Shown: positions 21,561-36,500 of the stretch, one piece after another | Layout of the letters: each line of letters begins with the position of its first letter | How positions within the stretch are numbered: position 1 is the stretch's first letter | Assembly (NCBI RefSeq): GCF_030936135.1 | Contig: NC_082619.1 | Span: 2,359,208 to 2,423,207, forward strand | DNA length: 64,000 nucleotides | Origin: Gavia stellata | Taxonomy: Eukaryota > Chordata > Aves > Gaviiformes > Gaviidae | Direction: 5' to 3' | Notes under the pieces: generated by a model | What the model was told of the DNA's origin: nothing | Database searches by the model: none | The model's input: the letters and a program-made list of their open reading frames with translations, nothing else | Made by a program: the position numbers and the translations under genes

Positions 21561-24500
21561 GGCTGTCTTGCAGCCGTGGCTTAAGCACTCGGGGCCTCTC
21601 AGAAAGCGGTGAAGGAAAGACTCATCTGTAGTGACACAGGGCTTAAATGGCAGCGATGCAAATATGCTTGTCAGTTCTTTGCCTAGTGTCACATTGCTAG
21701 TCTTGGTCTTGTTACTGCATCCTCTTGGTGCATATTTGTATCTTTTTCTTTGGACTAGATCATCCGGGAGCAAAGCAGGACAAGTTTGGGCCCCTGAGGG
21801 ATCAACAGCTTTCAAGTGTCTCATCTCAGCCAGGTTCTGTGCAGCTCTCTTAAGCAACATCTCTGATTGTGATGAGACGTTTAACTATTGGGAACCGGTA
21901 AGTGGCTTTCTGTCCTTGGAGATCCTTGGGAGTTTGTAGCTGGCCTGTGCAAATGCAGATTTATCTAGAACCTTGTGCTAATCTCTGTGTTTCAAAGAGA
22001 AATTCTCTTACTCAAGAATTCGGAGATGGGAAATGCAAAACTGTCTGCTCTGTGTGATGCATATTTATGTATTTATTTGATCTCCATTGTAGACACACTA
22101 CCTCATTTATGGAAAGGGGTTTCAGACATGGGAATACTCTCCAGCCTACGCCATCCGCTCCTATGCTTACCTGTGGCTTCATGCCTTACCGGCCTTGTTC
22201 CACGCTAGAGTTCTACAAACTAACAAGGTAAATCAGATGTGTGAAAGCTTCTTTTGTGATGCATAAACGTGCCTTTAGTCTGTGTTAAACAGCTGCTTTG
22301 TTTGTTGTCAGAGGTTAGAGAATTAGTGTTCACAAAACACTATTTTGTTTACAAACACTAACTTCCCTGTAAGGATTTGCAAGAGTTTGTGAGTTTCTGA
22401 TCCAAGCAAAAGTGATTGGGAAGTTGCAGGGAAATGCTGTCAGGCTCCGGTTTGATTGGGAAGCTGTCCCGGAGGGGCTAGTAGCTCCTTGGCCTTTTGA
22501 GTGTATGCAGGCTTGGGGACAGTTACTTGACAGCCACAGGCTCTCATTCGCCACTGTGAGTTTCACCCTGATGCTTTAGAAGCCTGTATTGTTTTCTATG
22601 CCAGCTGTCAATGATTGTTTTGATTGTTTTTTTTCAATCTACTATAAAAAATAAATTACTATTTTGCAAAGTATCTTGCAAACTGAACTCAGAGAAATGT
22701 AAAAGAAAAAGCACTGAATGTGCATTCTGCCTGGGTATCCATTGCCATACTTGACATGTTTCTGCACAACAGAAAACAAAAGAGGGGTAGTTCTGGTAAG
22801 TTCAGTGGATTGTGTTTTGCCTTCTGTGTTGTAAAGGACTTCAGTGTTAGAGGGCTAGGCCTTGAGCTGCCGGGATCTTCAGCATCCCTTGGTGTGGGAT
22901 CTGAGTCTACAAGAGTAGGCTTATTCACCACTGCCAGGGTTGCTCCATCCTGTTCAGAACTTTTGTTCTTGGGACCGACTTGTTAGTAATAGGTGCATAA
23001 GCTTCATTGCAAACCTTGTTCAGACTCTGAGTATGTCTCCTAGGTTCTTATCTTCTATTTCCTCCGATGCTTCCTGGCCTTCCTGAGCTGCATTTGTGAA
23101 CTCTACTTCTACAAGTGAGTACTAGAAGCTGTCTACAGTGAATGTTTTGCAGCAATGTGAGTAACATATTCAGTTAGTGCCACAGGAAATACCCTCTGAA
23201 GCTCCTTTGTAGATGTGTCTGGTAAATCAGGCTACTTCACAGTGAACCTTGAAAATATGTGTTCTCATGATAACTTAATGAAATATCGGTCAGAATTCCA
23301 CTGTTAAGACAAAATTGTATTCTCAGATTTGCCACCCAATTCTCCACTCCAGCATCTTGTTGACTACACTAATTTTCTCACTGATAACAGCAAGCAGGGT
23401 CGAGCGTTGTAAACTGAGCTCTGCTGGAGTGCTGTGTTTGCTTATGATAGTGAATTCTAGCGGAATACATTGATTTTTGCTGTCTGCAATGTATCTGCCA
23501 ATGGTGTTTACATCCACTAAAAGGAGTAACCTGAACATACAATTATCTTGTCTAAGCTGGATTTTTATTTTTACTTGCTGCCTCTTCATTTGTGGCTTTC
23601 AAACTATTACCTTGCATGAATTTTCTGTTGGGAATAGTCTGGTTTTAAGAATGTGAGCTGTGGCTTTTTTCATGATGGGATTTTGTGAGGGGTGAAAATC
23701 TTAGATAGATTGATGTTGCTACAGCAGTGCAGACTCCCTAAGTTCCTGAGATTTGCATGAGCGCAACTGATGCTGGTAGAAGCCAAGTCTCTTCTAGAGT
23801 TTTGCAGTAGTGTAACTTAAGAGGATCTGAAATCCCAGGCCAGAGGCAGTCATACTGCTCTTCAGGTTGCCTTCAGTGGCTGAGTAATGAGAATCACCCA
23901 CCTGAAAGCTCTCAGGATGCTCCATGGATCGTTTGTGGTTCTGCATGTGTTAGGTACTGTTCTTTTATGTACTGAGGATATTTTTGTGGTCTCTCATTCT
24001 GTCTTGCTTCCTTAGGGCCGTCTGCAAGAAGTTTGGGCTACACGTGAGCAGGCTGATGTTGGCTTTCTTAGTACTCAGCACTGGGATGTTTTGCTCATCT
24101 GCAGGTAAGTTTGCTTAGCAGTGACACTAACAATTACTTTGTCCATAGAAACCAAAGACAGGTGCAGAGAGAAGAAAATCCACAGCACTAAAATATCTCT
24201 CTAGCAATCGTTTGTTGTATTCTGTTGCAGGTATTTCTCATGACAGGTGTGATGACAGAATAAGTGTTGATTCAAATGGTGTTCCCTGCATCACTCTCTT
24301 GTATCTTTCCATTTCCAGGGCATGTTTGTTTCTATTGCTGCCTCCAGTATCTCTGCAATGGGCCATGCCTTTTAAATAGAGTCTTGGCCTACCTTCCTTG
24401 AACATATCTTAATCCAAGGAAGTAGAGTCATATTTTGGCATTGTCATTTGCCTTTGTGCCCTGTCCCTTCTGGCTGGCTGTACCCATTTGCCTAGCCAAC

Positions 24501-27500
24501 CACTGTAAGACTTATAAACCACCTGCTCTAGGTATTGAGTGAAGTGCAAAGAGAGACTCCGAGCAAAGGTTTTCTGTATTGTGTGCATACAGAAACTTAA
24601 AGGAAAATACCACAACTTATAAATGCTAAGATTTCCTGGTTTACCCTTTTTTGTTTATGGTGAGTGGAGAAACGACTTTCCCTTCATTGTTTTTACAGTG
24701 TCATAGGTCTCCTCATTCTTCACTTACTTCCCACCAGTCTCTGCCCAGTTGTTTCAGAGACTGTACCCTACCCAGTCAGCTCACATTTTCTGCTGCCACT
24801 TGAGCAGGTTTGTTTCATTTTTGTCAACCTAGCAGAATATAGAAGATGCAGCAAGTGTTACAAGTGGTAACTGTGGATGTTGTCAGCTGGTTACGACTGC
24901 TGAGTGCCACCGAGGAAAGAGACCTTCATTCTTAAAGGAAGTATTTCTGGTCTTGGCAGAACAAGAAGAATAATCCTCTTTTTTGTTGCTTTCACTGAAA
25001 TGGGAGCGTCCAGTACAGCATCCCAGCTCCAATGGAATGAATGAGAGATGATTAGCCTTACCTTGGCCTCGTGCTGTTCTCCCACTGTGGGAAAGCTGTG
25101 ATAACCCCTTTCTTTCCTTGTGTTGCAGCTTTCCTCCCAAGCAGTTTCTGCATGTACACCACGGTGATTGCCATGACTGGCTGGTATATGGACAAGACCT
25201 CTGTAGCAGTGCTGGGGGTGGCCGCTGGAACCCTTCTGGGCTGGCCCTTCAGTGCAGCTCTTGGGTAAGGAGAGGAGGGCTCAGGAGTTTTGGACTTTGT
25301 CAAATGTTTCTTGCCTGATTGGGGAGAATGTAGGGGCTGGAGAGCTGGAGGAAGAAACTAGCAGGAAACTGAGCTGCCAGCCTAGTCCAGGATCATTGCC
25401 ACAGGCTTCCATAGCCTGATTTCTTTGCTTTTGAAGAACTTGGGTTGGGAAGATTTCCTGACCTTAATATACTGAGAGTAAGACCTGAGTTGGATGACTG
25501 GAATATGGAGTAGAAGCAGAGCCCAGTGAAGTGATGGTTCTCTTCCAGCCACTGCCCCACTTGCTTTGAAGGGGCAGGAAAACCTGCAGTGGGGAAAGAC
25601 GAAGTCTCCAGTTGATACCTGGCCTCTCTTTCAGCCTTCCTATTGCCTTTGACTTGTTGATACTGAAGCGGAGGTGGAAAAGTTTCCTAAACTGGTGTGT
25701 GGTATCATTGATCCTGTTTTTGGTAAGTGCCTATAACAACCCAGAGAGGGAATGGATTGGGGCTTGCAGTAGAAGGGGTGGGTTCCATTAAGAAAATCAC
25801 ATGGAGCTTTTAGGCAGTCCAGCCACAAGCTTCTGGCACTTTAAGTAAGAGATGTTTTCTTCCAGGTGCCCTTGGTAGTTGTGGACAGCTATCACTATGG
25901 GAAGCTGGTAGTTGCACCTCTCAACATTGTTTTATACAATGTCTTCACCTCTCACGGACCTGATCTCTATGGTGAGTTTAAGATAACAAGACAGGAAGGG
26001 AGTGGGTGGTTTTCTTGTTACTGTCTTGCTACCGTGACCCCACCAGGCCTTGATTGCCAATCCCTTTTTCTGACGTACTCGAAAGCAAAAGCAGCCTGCA
26101 AGCTCCAAAGGGCTGCAGTTCTGGCTTTTTGCCGCAGGATGTCTCTCTCGAGCTGGGAATCCGCAGGTCATTGTCGGATTTCTCCACGCTGTTGAGCTGC
26201 TTTTGTTCACTTTCAAGTTCTGTAAACCGTCGTGAGATGTCTCAGGGTCACAGCAGAGAACTGTTGGTAGGAAACGTGTCTGGATGCTACGCGAGTGCAG
26301 TGGGCACAAGTGATACATGTGTGTGTCAGCTTTAATCGAGTTCTTGGCTGTTGTTCCTCACAGTCACGGTGCAGAACCTTGGGAGAGGGGGTAACAGTGC
26401 AGAATCCATAGGTCTTTCAGTTCACATCAGGTCTCTGCAGACTTCCTGAGTCCATGATGTGCCTTGGGAATCTTCTTGCTTATTGGCTGTGTATGACCTG
26501 GGCTTTGCTGGCAAGCAGAATCTGAGTTTACCGTAAAGGCATCTAATCTGCAGGCAAATCATCTACCTACGAGGGGTTCCCTGATACTGGCCATCTAGGA
26601 TACTGTGTGACCCAAATCTCAGGACTGAACCTTGATGGCAATGCTGTGTTGTTTGTTTGGGAGCTGCCACTGCACTAAATTGGTCAAATCATGCAGTTCT
26701 AGAGCTGAAGAGTAGAAAAGTATTCTATTTCTAGCCGGGCGTCAGAGGGGCTGGCGGAGACTTCAGGGAGCTTAGGGTGCAAGGTCCCTGTGTCATCTCT
26801 GTCATCTGTTTAAGCCCTGTCGAGGTATTCTAGGAGGGATTCGGCAGCGGTTAGCAGCAAGACTTTATCTGGCAGTGCCCTGCAGGCCATTGTTGTTGGT
26901 TTATTTGCAGGGCTGTTTTGGGTGGTGCTAAGTGTTGATTTGTTACTTGTGCTGTGGCACAGCAGGGCAACAGCTGCTTTGCCATGGTTCTTCATCTCTG
27001 CAGGAAGGTTCTGAAGTCTGTTGCTGTGAATTTTCTGTAAGGAAACTCCATGCTTTGTCTCTGATAGGTTTTGGCATGGGCTTGTGCCTGACCTTTTCCA
27101 CACTGGTGCATGAGTTGTTTCCAGAAGCCTCCAGGGACCAATCTATTCTGAAGTGTTTTATTCATAGTGACATTCATATAATACCCTCAGGCTAGTAAAA
27201 GAGCCTGCTTGAAATTGCTCTTTAATGCAGTGTGGCCAGGACAACGCTGTGTGTTTAGAGAGCTTCAAAACACTTGGGAAAAATAACACTACCAGGGGAG
27301 ATGAAAGGCTGGCCAATCCCTTTTGGCTTTGGAGCTGGGATTTCCCAACTTTCACATGATGGGAGCAGGAACTGCTGGAGGTTGCAGAGCCATCAACCCA
27401 TATCATCTTCAATGTAAGCACCACAGTATTTTTCCTTTTGCCTGCAGACTGGAGTTCTGGAGACAAGGTTTGATTTTTTTTTTTTTTTTTTTTTTTTCTT

Positions 27501-30500
27501 TTTCTTTCTTTTTTTTTTGTGTGTGTGTGTGTCTTTAGCAATACACTCCTTCTGGAGAAATACAGCTTGGGCAATGAATATTTCCCTGGGGTGATTAGGT
27601 TTCTACAGCCAAGGGACAGTAGCTTCTAAGCATATATCCCCAAGTCTGATTCTGAGGCTTTGGGATGTTTTTGTGTACATATGTTCTAAGAACACACAAT
27701 TTGTGACAAAAGTTTTGTCCCACTTCCTGTGATCAGAGCCTTAGCTGTGACCTGCAGTGCGATGGCACTTTGGGAAGCTTTGTTCAGCTTGGACGGAATG
27801 TGCTGGAGCTGTTTATATGACACCTTGCTCTGTTGAGTCCTGGTTCTTAAATAGAGTGAAAATAAATGAAATGCAGAAAGCAGACTGTTTATTATACTAG
27901 CACTGAATCAGACTTGCTTAGAATGAGGGCTGTGACTCAAATCAAATTATTGTGGCTTAGTTACTGCTTACCAGATGAGCTACAGTTCCAGTCTGCATGC
28001 CAGCTTTTAGCCTGTGACAAACATAGGGTGGGGCATCTTAGCTTAAGCCTATTTTACAACTCCTCTGCTTTGTCCTGAGCCGCCCTCACCATTGCTGTGG
28101 TCAACCTGCAGCATAGTAGTTTAAGTTCTATTAACTTGTGTGTGAGTCTGATTTGTAGAATTGCTCCCGGAGCCTGTCACAGAACACAAAGTTCAAACCA
28201 GTTTCTGGCTAAGTGCCTGACAGTGCTTCCAGCTGGTTATCCCCATGGAACCATAGTGCCATGAACTGACCGGGCCACAGTGTTCTTCCCACTGCTTTCA
28301 TCAGTCTCTCATACAGCCCACATCTGCTCAGCTCTAGCATGTGGGATACTTGCAGGAAGTTAAATCTTCTGTCATGGTCTGAAGGTGATGTTGTGGAAGC
28401 ATGTTCCCATGAGTACCGTGCATGGAGAGTTCTTTAGTGTCCCTCCCTGCTTGAAAGACGTTGTTCTGGGCCAGGACTTCTTGTATGCAATGGGGTTGTT
28501 CTTTTTTTATATTGCAGTTCTTTCTCAGATCACCTTGAGTCGTTGTGGATAACAAGAATAAAAGCATTTTGCCCTGGGAGGCATTGAAACTGAATGCCTC
28601 TGAATGGGTAAGTCATCACAGCGACCAAGCCTATTGCTTTTTGCCTGGTGTCTCTGAATTATTTAACTTGCCTGTGTAAAGCACTGTTCTCCTCTCATAT
28701 TTTTTTCTGTGTTTTTTTTTTTTTTTTTTCTCCTCGCCCAGAGAAGAAAATCCCTCATTGGAGAAGGAGGGGAGGTTCCAGTGCTTAGTTCTTAAGGGCA
28801 ATTCAGTCACACTGCAAAAAAATCTGAGAAAGTAGCCTTTTTGTTAAAGCTGTGCTTCAGACCAGCTGACCTCTTTATTAGCAGAGTCCCTCAGGACACC
28901 ACTGGGCCTTTAAGGCTGTATCTGGATTGTGCAGGAGGTGTGCTTCATGAAGTGTCCTTCATCCCTGAGTCCAAGGCTACCAAATCAGAGACCAGACTAG
29001 GGAGAGCCATAGTTAATTTCCTTTACTTTCCATAGCAGCCAGGGCAGGTAGAAGGGTGACAGTATGGTCCCTGGTACTGCCCTTTAAAGATTTGGGACTT
29101 GGCTGTGCTGTGCAGCTTAATTGTAGCCGGAAAACACTGGAGGGTAACAGTTTATGAGTTTAAGAACCTTTCTTTCTCATCCTGGCATCTTCTATGATAA
29201 AGTGGCTGTTGTTTATAGCAGTGGGAGTGGGGAAGCAGGCTACGGAACCCAGTTCCAGTCCTTTTTTATATAAGGAGAGGCCTTAGTGCTCCACAGAAGT
29301 AGTTACTAGAGTGGCCTAACCAGTGTTAACCCTGCTGTAAGTCTTTAGAAATCTGTACTATTGCCTCATAAGAGAATCTGGAGGCAGCAGGGCTGGGAAG
29401 AAACCAAAGGCCCCTTTACACACACTTTTTCTAGATGTCCACTGGAAGATTTACAGTGTGATACCCCAGACTGCCTCAGGTTTTCCCTCACAGACATATC
29501 CCAGTCAGCAGCCCTGATTTCTAGGAAGGGTAGTACACTTCAGTCCTAAAATAATCTGCCCTCTGCACGTGTTCAAGATCTGTCACAGTGATTATTTAGA
29601 GTGGCAGTCCTTAAATATTGAGAGTTACCAACAAAGTCTACAGAAGGAGGAAGGGATGTTGTTACTATGGCAATGTTGCCATACAGATCAGTCTGTCATG
29701 GCCAGCACTTGACATGATCTTTCAATCTACTATATCCCATATTCAGCCTTTCACAGGCTGAGGATTGTGCTCCTGTGGGACTTGCAAGAATTATGAGGCA
29801 GGTGGAGGGAGAGAGAAAGTGAATTTCTAATAATTCACTCCCTTAAGGCCCCCTGCTCCCCAAAATCCAAGTCCGTAATTGCTATTTGCTTTCAGTGCTA
29901 ATAACTAAAGGTTTCGTAAATGAACCTCAGTTGCTTGGACTTGGCCTTAGTAACTGCAGAGACATGTTTCTGACATTACTAGGGCAGCTTCTAATCATAT
30001 TTAGCTGTAGGAGCTGCAGAGGTTTCGGGTTTTCCTTGCTGCTTTTCAGTTGTCTGATTAATTTCAACATGGACCCTATTTAAGTGGCTCTGATTGCAGG
30101 AAATTGCTGTGGCATGTGACATATGTCACAACAGTGCAGTGATTAAAGCCCCCGCATGTCATTTACTGACTGATTGAGCTAATCACACTGAGAGAGTGGC
30201 AAATGTGTGGAGAGGAACTGGCATTCCTTATTGTTCAGGATTTTAAGCATCCTGAATTAAGAGTCCAAATAAATTACAGTTGGACTGGAATTGCTTTCAA
30301 TTTACATCCTTCGAAGCTTGTAACCAATACCCAAGTCATGTTAGGAGGCAGAGTTGACTTGCTCCTGTTTGAAGCTACACTGTAAGAACAAATTGAAGTA
30401 GGGACGTTTTAAGTAGTGTTGACTCTAAGGAGGTACCAAAACTAGCATCTGGATGAACTTTAGTGGCAGAGTCTTTGTTGGGGTGAAGTGTGAATATGAA

Positions 30501-33500
30501 GTCTTTTTTTTTTTTTCTTGTTCCTTTTTAGTACATTTTCTATTTCTGCCAACATGGAGTATACATCATCACTCCAGAATTATAATGATCTCTTATTAAC
30601 ATTGTGTGGTTTTGTGTTATTCCTCTGTTACTTCTCTGCAATTAGAAAGAATTAATTTGGAGTAAAATTTCCTAGTTTTACAAGTTTCTGCCTCTACTTT
30701 CTTGCTGTGTAGGATTTCTTAACGCAGGGGTGAGTTCTGTGTCACAGAACTCTGCTGGGCAAGGCTAACTGTTAGAGTGGCCTGTGATTCATGAGCAGCA
30801 GATGTGATGTTCACTATGGCCCAGTGAAAAAGGAAGGAGAAAAATAATTTCTGAAAAGGAAGACAATGAAGTTTCTTGGGCAGACATGATTGTGAGATCC
30901 TTTGGTGCCTTTGTATGGCTATTGACTAACTCTCATGCCACTGTTACGGAGGTTTTACAGGTGAGGGGCAGAACCATGAGACCTTTGAGACGGCTCAGGC
31001 TCATTCCATGGGGTTGCACCCTCTGTCCAGCTGCAAGATCTTCTGTCCACACCCTTTCCATTCTTTAGTTCCAATATGCTTGCAGTGGGGAGAATTGATG
31101 TTTGCTGCTGATTATCTCAGCCTGTGTCAGGCAGAGAAGGAATGAAGCTGCTGTTACGTGTAGATCTCATACAAGCTTGTATTTAAAAACTCTTGCTCCC
31201 TTTTCTCATCCTTTAGGTACGGAACCCTGGTCCTTCTATTTCATCAATGGCTTTCTGAATTTCAACGTGGCATTTATTTTGGCGCTGCTTGTGCTGCCAC
31301 TGACTTGTCTCATGGAGTGTCTGCTTCAGAAGTTTCATGGTGAGTGCAAGACAGCTGTAAGAGCCAAGCACAGACAACCCAGATCTCAACCTTCTTACTA
31401 AAGGGAGAGCTTGCCTGCCAAAGAGCAGCTTTCCTTTATTGGAAGTGAAACTAGGTTCAGGGAAAGTCTTTGGAATAATAGGAAAGTTCCTAGAGCTCAT
31501 TACTCAGTTCAGTATTGACCCCACAGTGGAGTTGCTGTGTAGAAGGAACACGCAGTGAGTTGCATCTACTTACATGCTGTCTGCAAAAGGGCAGAAACAT
31601 GTTTTTCTCTTTAAGGATGATTTCAGTATTCCCTGCCTCCACCTCAAGAAGAACAATGTGTTATGAAGGCTGAACTATCCATACCCAGAGTAAGCTTAAC
31701 AAGTTGTATGGTACATAACCTTCAGCCAGACATGCAAATGCATTAGAAATAGCCCCATCAGAAATCTTAAGGGGGAAAGAAACTATGTACCCATGGTTGT
31801 TTCCATCTTATCTGCAGCTGGAAATGGTAGCCTTTAGAGTTATTTGGGGAACCTTTTGCTGGCTCTTCCATTGTTACTTTTTTATACGACTGCCAGAATG
31901 TTTTCTGTAGCAGCTTGAGAGAACAGAGTTATTATTTCCTTGTTGATTGTTGGGGCTGAGCCAACAAATAGGCATCCTCTGGTCTCTGCTGCTGCTGCCC
32001 ATGTTGGGATTGAACCTGGACTCTTCTGTGCACTGTGAAAGACACTCTTCAACTCACAGGACTGAGCCCTGGTGGGACAGTCTTGCTACCCCATGCTTTG
32101 GGAAGTGTCCCCATAGGTGTGGATATCCTGTGAGTACAGAAAGGAGGAACCAGAATATTCCCTACTTCACGTTGGGCTTTTTCTTAAATAAAATGACGTC
32201 AGTTTAAACACATGACATTTGGCAAGTGACTCTAGAGAGGAAAAAGTTGTTGAGGAAGTGTGAATTCTTCTCTACCGTTTTCCTAAGGAAGATTCATTAA
32301 GCATCAGCAACAGCCTCCAGATTCATCAGTCCAGTTAGTGCTTTGCTCTCTGATTTTTTTTTTTACTGAGTACAAGAAACAATAACATCATAATCCTTGC
32401 TGAAAATGTATGTTAACGGGTATTTGCTTATATCTGTTCCTTGGATATGACTGACATACTGTCAGAAACCAGTAAAAGCTCAGTAGGAGATCCTGTAAAT
32501 GCAAGATTTCCTGCTGTTCACTTGGTGTTCTTGTACTTAACAGCAGGAGCAATTCTGCCAAATGCTTTGTTCTTATTGTCTGTGAAATGCCTTAGCTTAA
32601 TTGCTTAACTCTGCTGTTGGGAGTAGCAAGGGGGCAGAAAAGGGACTGAAAATTGTCAGGCACTGTAGAACCCTCCTCAGTGTGACTAAAATTCAGGGTA
32701 ATTGTTGTTATTTTTGAATCAGTTATTTCCTCCCTTAAGCAGAAGGTGCCTGAGAGACCTCTCATGCTGTTATTTTTGTAATGAAGCAATGAAGGTTGTG
32801 GAAACTTCAGTTGCTAAACAACCATTTTTAAGTGGAAGGGTAGGTCCAGAGGAGATCCCTTCTGATCTTTGTATGTATAGCATAATACACAGCAGGAAAT
32901 CTAGTACTTCTGACTACCCGTTTAGACATGTCAATTCCTGATGGGTTTTGTCTTTTGCTTAGATTCAGTAACGCGGTCCCTTATTTTCTGCTTTTGGTCT
33001 TCTAAAGTCTGTTGAAATTGTTAGTATTGTAGAAATCTACAAAAATTCTCTGATCAAAATGCTATACTGACTGTTTGGACATGTTACCTGCATTTTTAGC
33101 AACACGGCTGCTCAGAACATGGTGTGTTTGTGTCTGAAGGCAATGGTTTGGGTCTGAAGAATGGGCTTTTGAACGTGAGATATAATTGTCCAAGAGGGGG
33201 AATAGGATAAACCCCTCATTCTTACATTACCAGTTTGCTGAGTGTTTGTTTCTTTCAGTTCAGAATCTGGGACGTCCCTACTGGCTGACACTAGCTCCTA
33301 TGTACATTTGGATCATGATTTTCTTCAGTCAGCCCCACAAAGAAGAGAGGTTTCTCTTTCCCATCTATCCCCTCATTTGTCTCTGCGGTGCTGTGGCCCT
33401 GTCGGCCCTTCAGGTAAGTTTTAGTGGAACATGTTTTTTTAATGAGCTCATACCTTTAGGAATCATAACTGCTAGCTGACTTCTTTAACATTGCTTCCCA

Positions 33501-36500
33501 AAGTTTGGGAACATCTGCAGAATGTCTGTGACACAATCTATGGTGATTACACAGTTCAGGACTGTCCTGTGCATAACTTTTGATCATCGTTTTGAATCTG
33601 TACAGTTTTAATTTTTGAACCATGTTTCATGGATAGGTGTTGAGACTCAGGAAGCAAAAAGCACAGCCGTTCTAATACTGAAGTGTGTGTGGTGTTGATT
33701 TTGCAAGTTAAACCATAATCTTCTTCTACAGGTTGATTGAGAGTATGTGGAATACTATTAGTCCTCTGTAAGATGTGGCGTAAAAGCAAAAATATTTGGG
33801 ACTTCCCTCCTGAGTGTCGTACAGAATAAGCTCATCTAATAATCTTGGACTTCAATGCAGACTGCTTAACAGCCCAGCAAAAAAAGATCAAATTTCATGG
33901 CTTTATAAGGTGATCATGTTAGGAGCTTGTCTGGGATTGTGCGAAGTAATAAATGGTTGAGAATATTTCCTTGCCACTAATTATTTCATGATGACTTTGA
34001 GTTGTTCTCCCACCCCAAGTGGGAATTTCTAGTGAGGAGCAGTTGTGATGTTGTAGTGCCAATATAACACAACATCCAAGAGATGTCATGAGGATTAGTA
34101 ACTCGCTTGTAGCATTGTGCCTCCTTTGTCTGCTGTTAAGCAAGCTTTAAGGGGCAGGAATGTGTGTGTGTAGGAAATGCAATTTGTTGTATCCTAGTAG
34201 GAATCCTTCACTGATTTGAAAAAGGAAAAGTGATCTTGTTTAGGCATTGGGAAATTGCACTGAACATTTGGAAGAGCCAAAAATTGGATGTTTGGTAAAT
34301 ATCACTTGAAACACTTCATAGAGTAAAGCACTAATATAGGTTGATATAAACCTCCCCAAAGCTCAAAATTACTCATCTTTCCTCTGTTAAAGAGGCGCAG
34401 GAATGCAGTCACTAGTCCTTGTTAGAACCTGTTCCATCTGTTCAGCCTCATTCTGCTATTACTCCTCCGTCCTGCTGAGCACCAGTGCTGGCTGTTCCTG
34501 TTCTGGGCTCCCCACCAGCATGGCCTGCACCCCTCAAGTCACTCTCACTCAGCCCTTGGTCTGTTGCTATTCTGACTGTTGTTCTCCCATCACTGCTGAT
34601 GCTTTGCAGTGCTAAGCTGGAGCACCCCAGATGAGTTTCAGTCCTTGCATTCGTACAGGATCAAGCTCTGCAATGTCAGCAGTTTTATGGCTCTGACTGA
34701 GAATTGCTATGTGCTGTCAGAACGTTCATCAGAAGGCAATGGTTTAGGACCTTTGCCAAATATGGCTTTAGGAAAATCTAGTGTATATTTCTGTCCTGCA
34801 TATTTTAACACTGTTTGATGACATTTTGTCCAGTATTGAGTATCCAGCTGAGAGTTTAAAGCTGATTGCCCACTAGTAGTACAAGCTTGTCAGTGTCTAC
34901 TCCTCCAAACCACGTGGATCTGGCTGTTATGAGAAAAATGCAAACAAGACAAGAGGAACAGAAGCCAGATTAGGATAGGAAGTGAATAATCACTCCTGCA
35001 GAAAGGCAGAGCAGGAGGGAGGGACCAAGCCAAGTATTGGATGTAGTTCCTCCTGGGTATTTGCAGAAAGGCTTTTAAATTAGAAAAACCTAAAGGGCTT
35101 TTCTTTTAACGATTTCAGAGTGGCTTGTGTTTAAAGGTGGATGCAGAATGTGCTGTGTGTTCTTTTATCCACTTCAAAGCTGTAGTTTGTGCAGACAGGG
35201 TAAACAACCATAGGTCGCTCAATAAATCTGGGTCATGGAACTTCTGTTAGAGAGGAATTCAACCCAGCATTGAAAATGAGGTCTGTCTGTGTAGGGAGGT
35301 TCTACAGAAGTGTCTGAAAGTAACACTTGCTACTGGTTCACCTGGGAACAACCAAGCTGGAGCCCTGGTAGAGAGTACTTTACAGCTTGACTAGAGGCCT
35401 TTCTAGGGAAAAGAGCTGAAAACGTCTTTACATACCCTAGATTATCGGTTAAGAAATGTGACTGAACCGTGTGAGTTTCTGTGCATTTTTTATGGGTCTG
35501 AATGAAAAAATGAAGACCAAAGATCTGGTGGGAGATGCAGGCACTGCTGTAAGGTCCTTATGAAAAATAGAATTTTGCTAAACATACTGGAGTTTGAGTA
35601 ATTTTATATTGTCTTTTTTTTTAATCTTTCAGAAATGTTACCACTTCATATTCCAGCGCTACCGCCTGGAACACTACACAGTCTCCTCCAACTGGCTGGC
35701 TCTGGGGACTATCTTTCTCTTTGGCCTTTTGTCATTGTCACGCTCTGTTGCCTTATTCAGAGGTTAGTGTTTTAGACTTATTCTGTGCTTTCCTGGGTAT
35801 TGGTCTTAGCAAGTCTTATGGCCTGCCAAAGGTGTGCTGCTTTGACTATAGCAGCACAGTAGAAATAGGGAACCTCAGAAGTCTGGATGTCATTGTTGCA
35901 GGGAAAAGAATGAATTCTAGTGGTCACCATTAATGAATGATTATACATGTATGTGTGTGTCTACGTATGTGTATATGCACATTCATACATATATGTATGA
36001 ACGTATGTATGTATGAATGTATCACTAGAATTGTATCCGTTAAAAATCTGCTGCCCTTCACCTTCAGCCGGTGCAACTATACTGATATAAAACCTGTACC
36101 CAGACTAATATTAAAGCAGATGCTTTAACTTTCGAACATATGATCCCACTTAAAAAAGCATTTTCCCGTGTAAAACCTGTAATTAGGTGCATGTGTCCTT
36201 AATGGAGATGGATTAGATATGGTCCTTACATACTTCCTTGAACCAGAGCCATGCAGTGAACCTTCCCACCTCATCAATATTTTTGCTTGATGGTAGCCAT
36301 TGACAATCAGGACCAGAGAATGTAAATAAAGCTGGTAGGGTGCAAGCACTTCTAAAAGGAGGGGGAGCTTTGGAATCCAGCCACTTTTTAGCACAGACCA
36401 ATTCATTTATTCAGGAAGTTATTGGTTAAAAAGTTATGTATGAACAATTTTTTGTAGTCTTTCAAAAGTAGTCATGTAACTATCACCTATTTCTTTAGCC

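Noticed and set aside
20372-21860. Long frames (340 and 366 codons plus, 398 codons minus) around ALG9 exon 1.
   Set aside because: They are open simultaneously on both strands in a CpG island. The real coding frame here is only the short ALG9 exon 1.
35937-36128. A cysteine-rich 63-codon frame (repeated C-V/C-I/M-Y pattern).
   Set aside because: It is a translation of the TGTA microsatellite.
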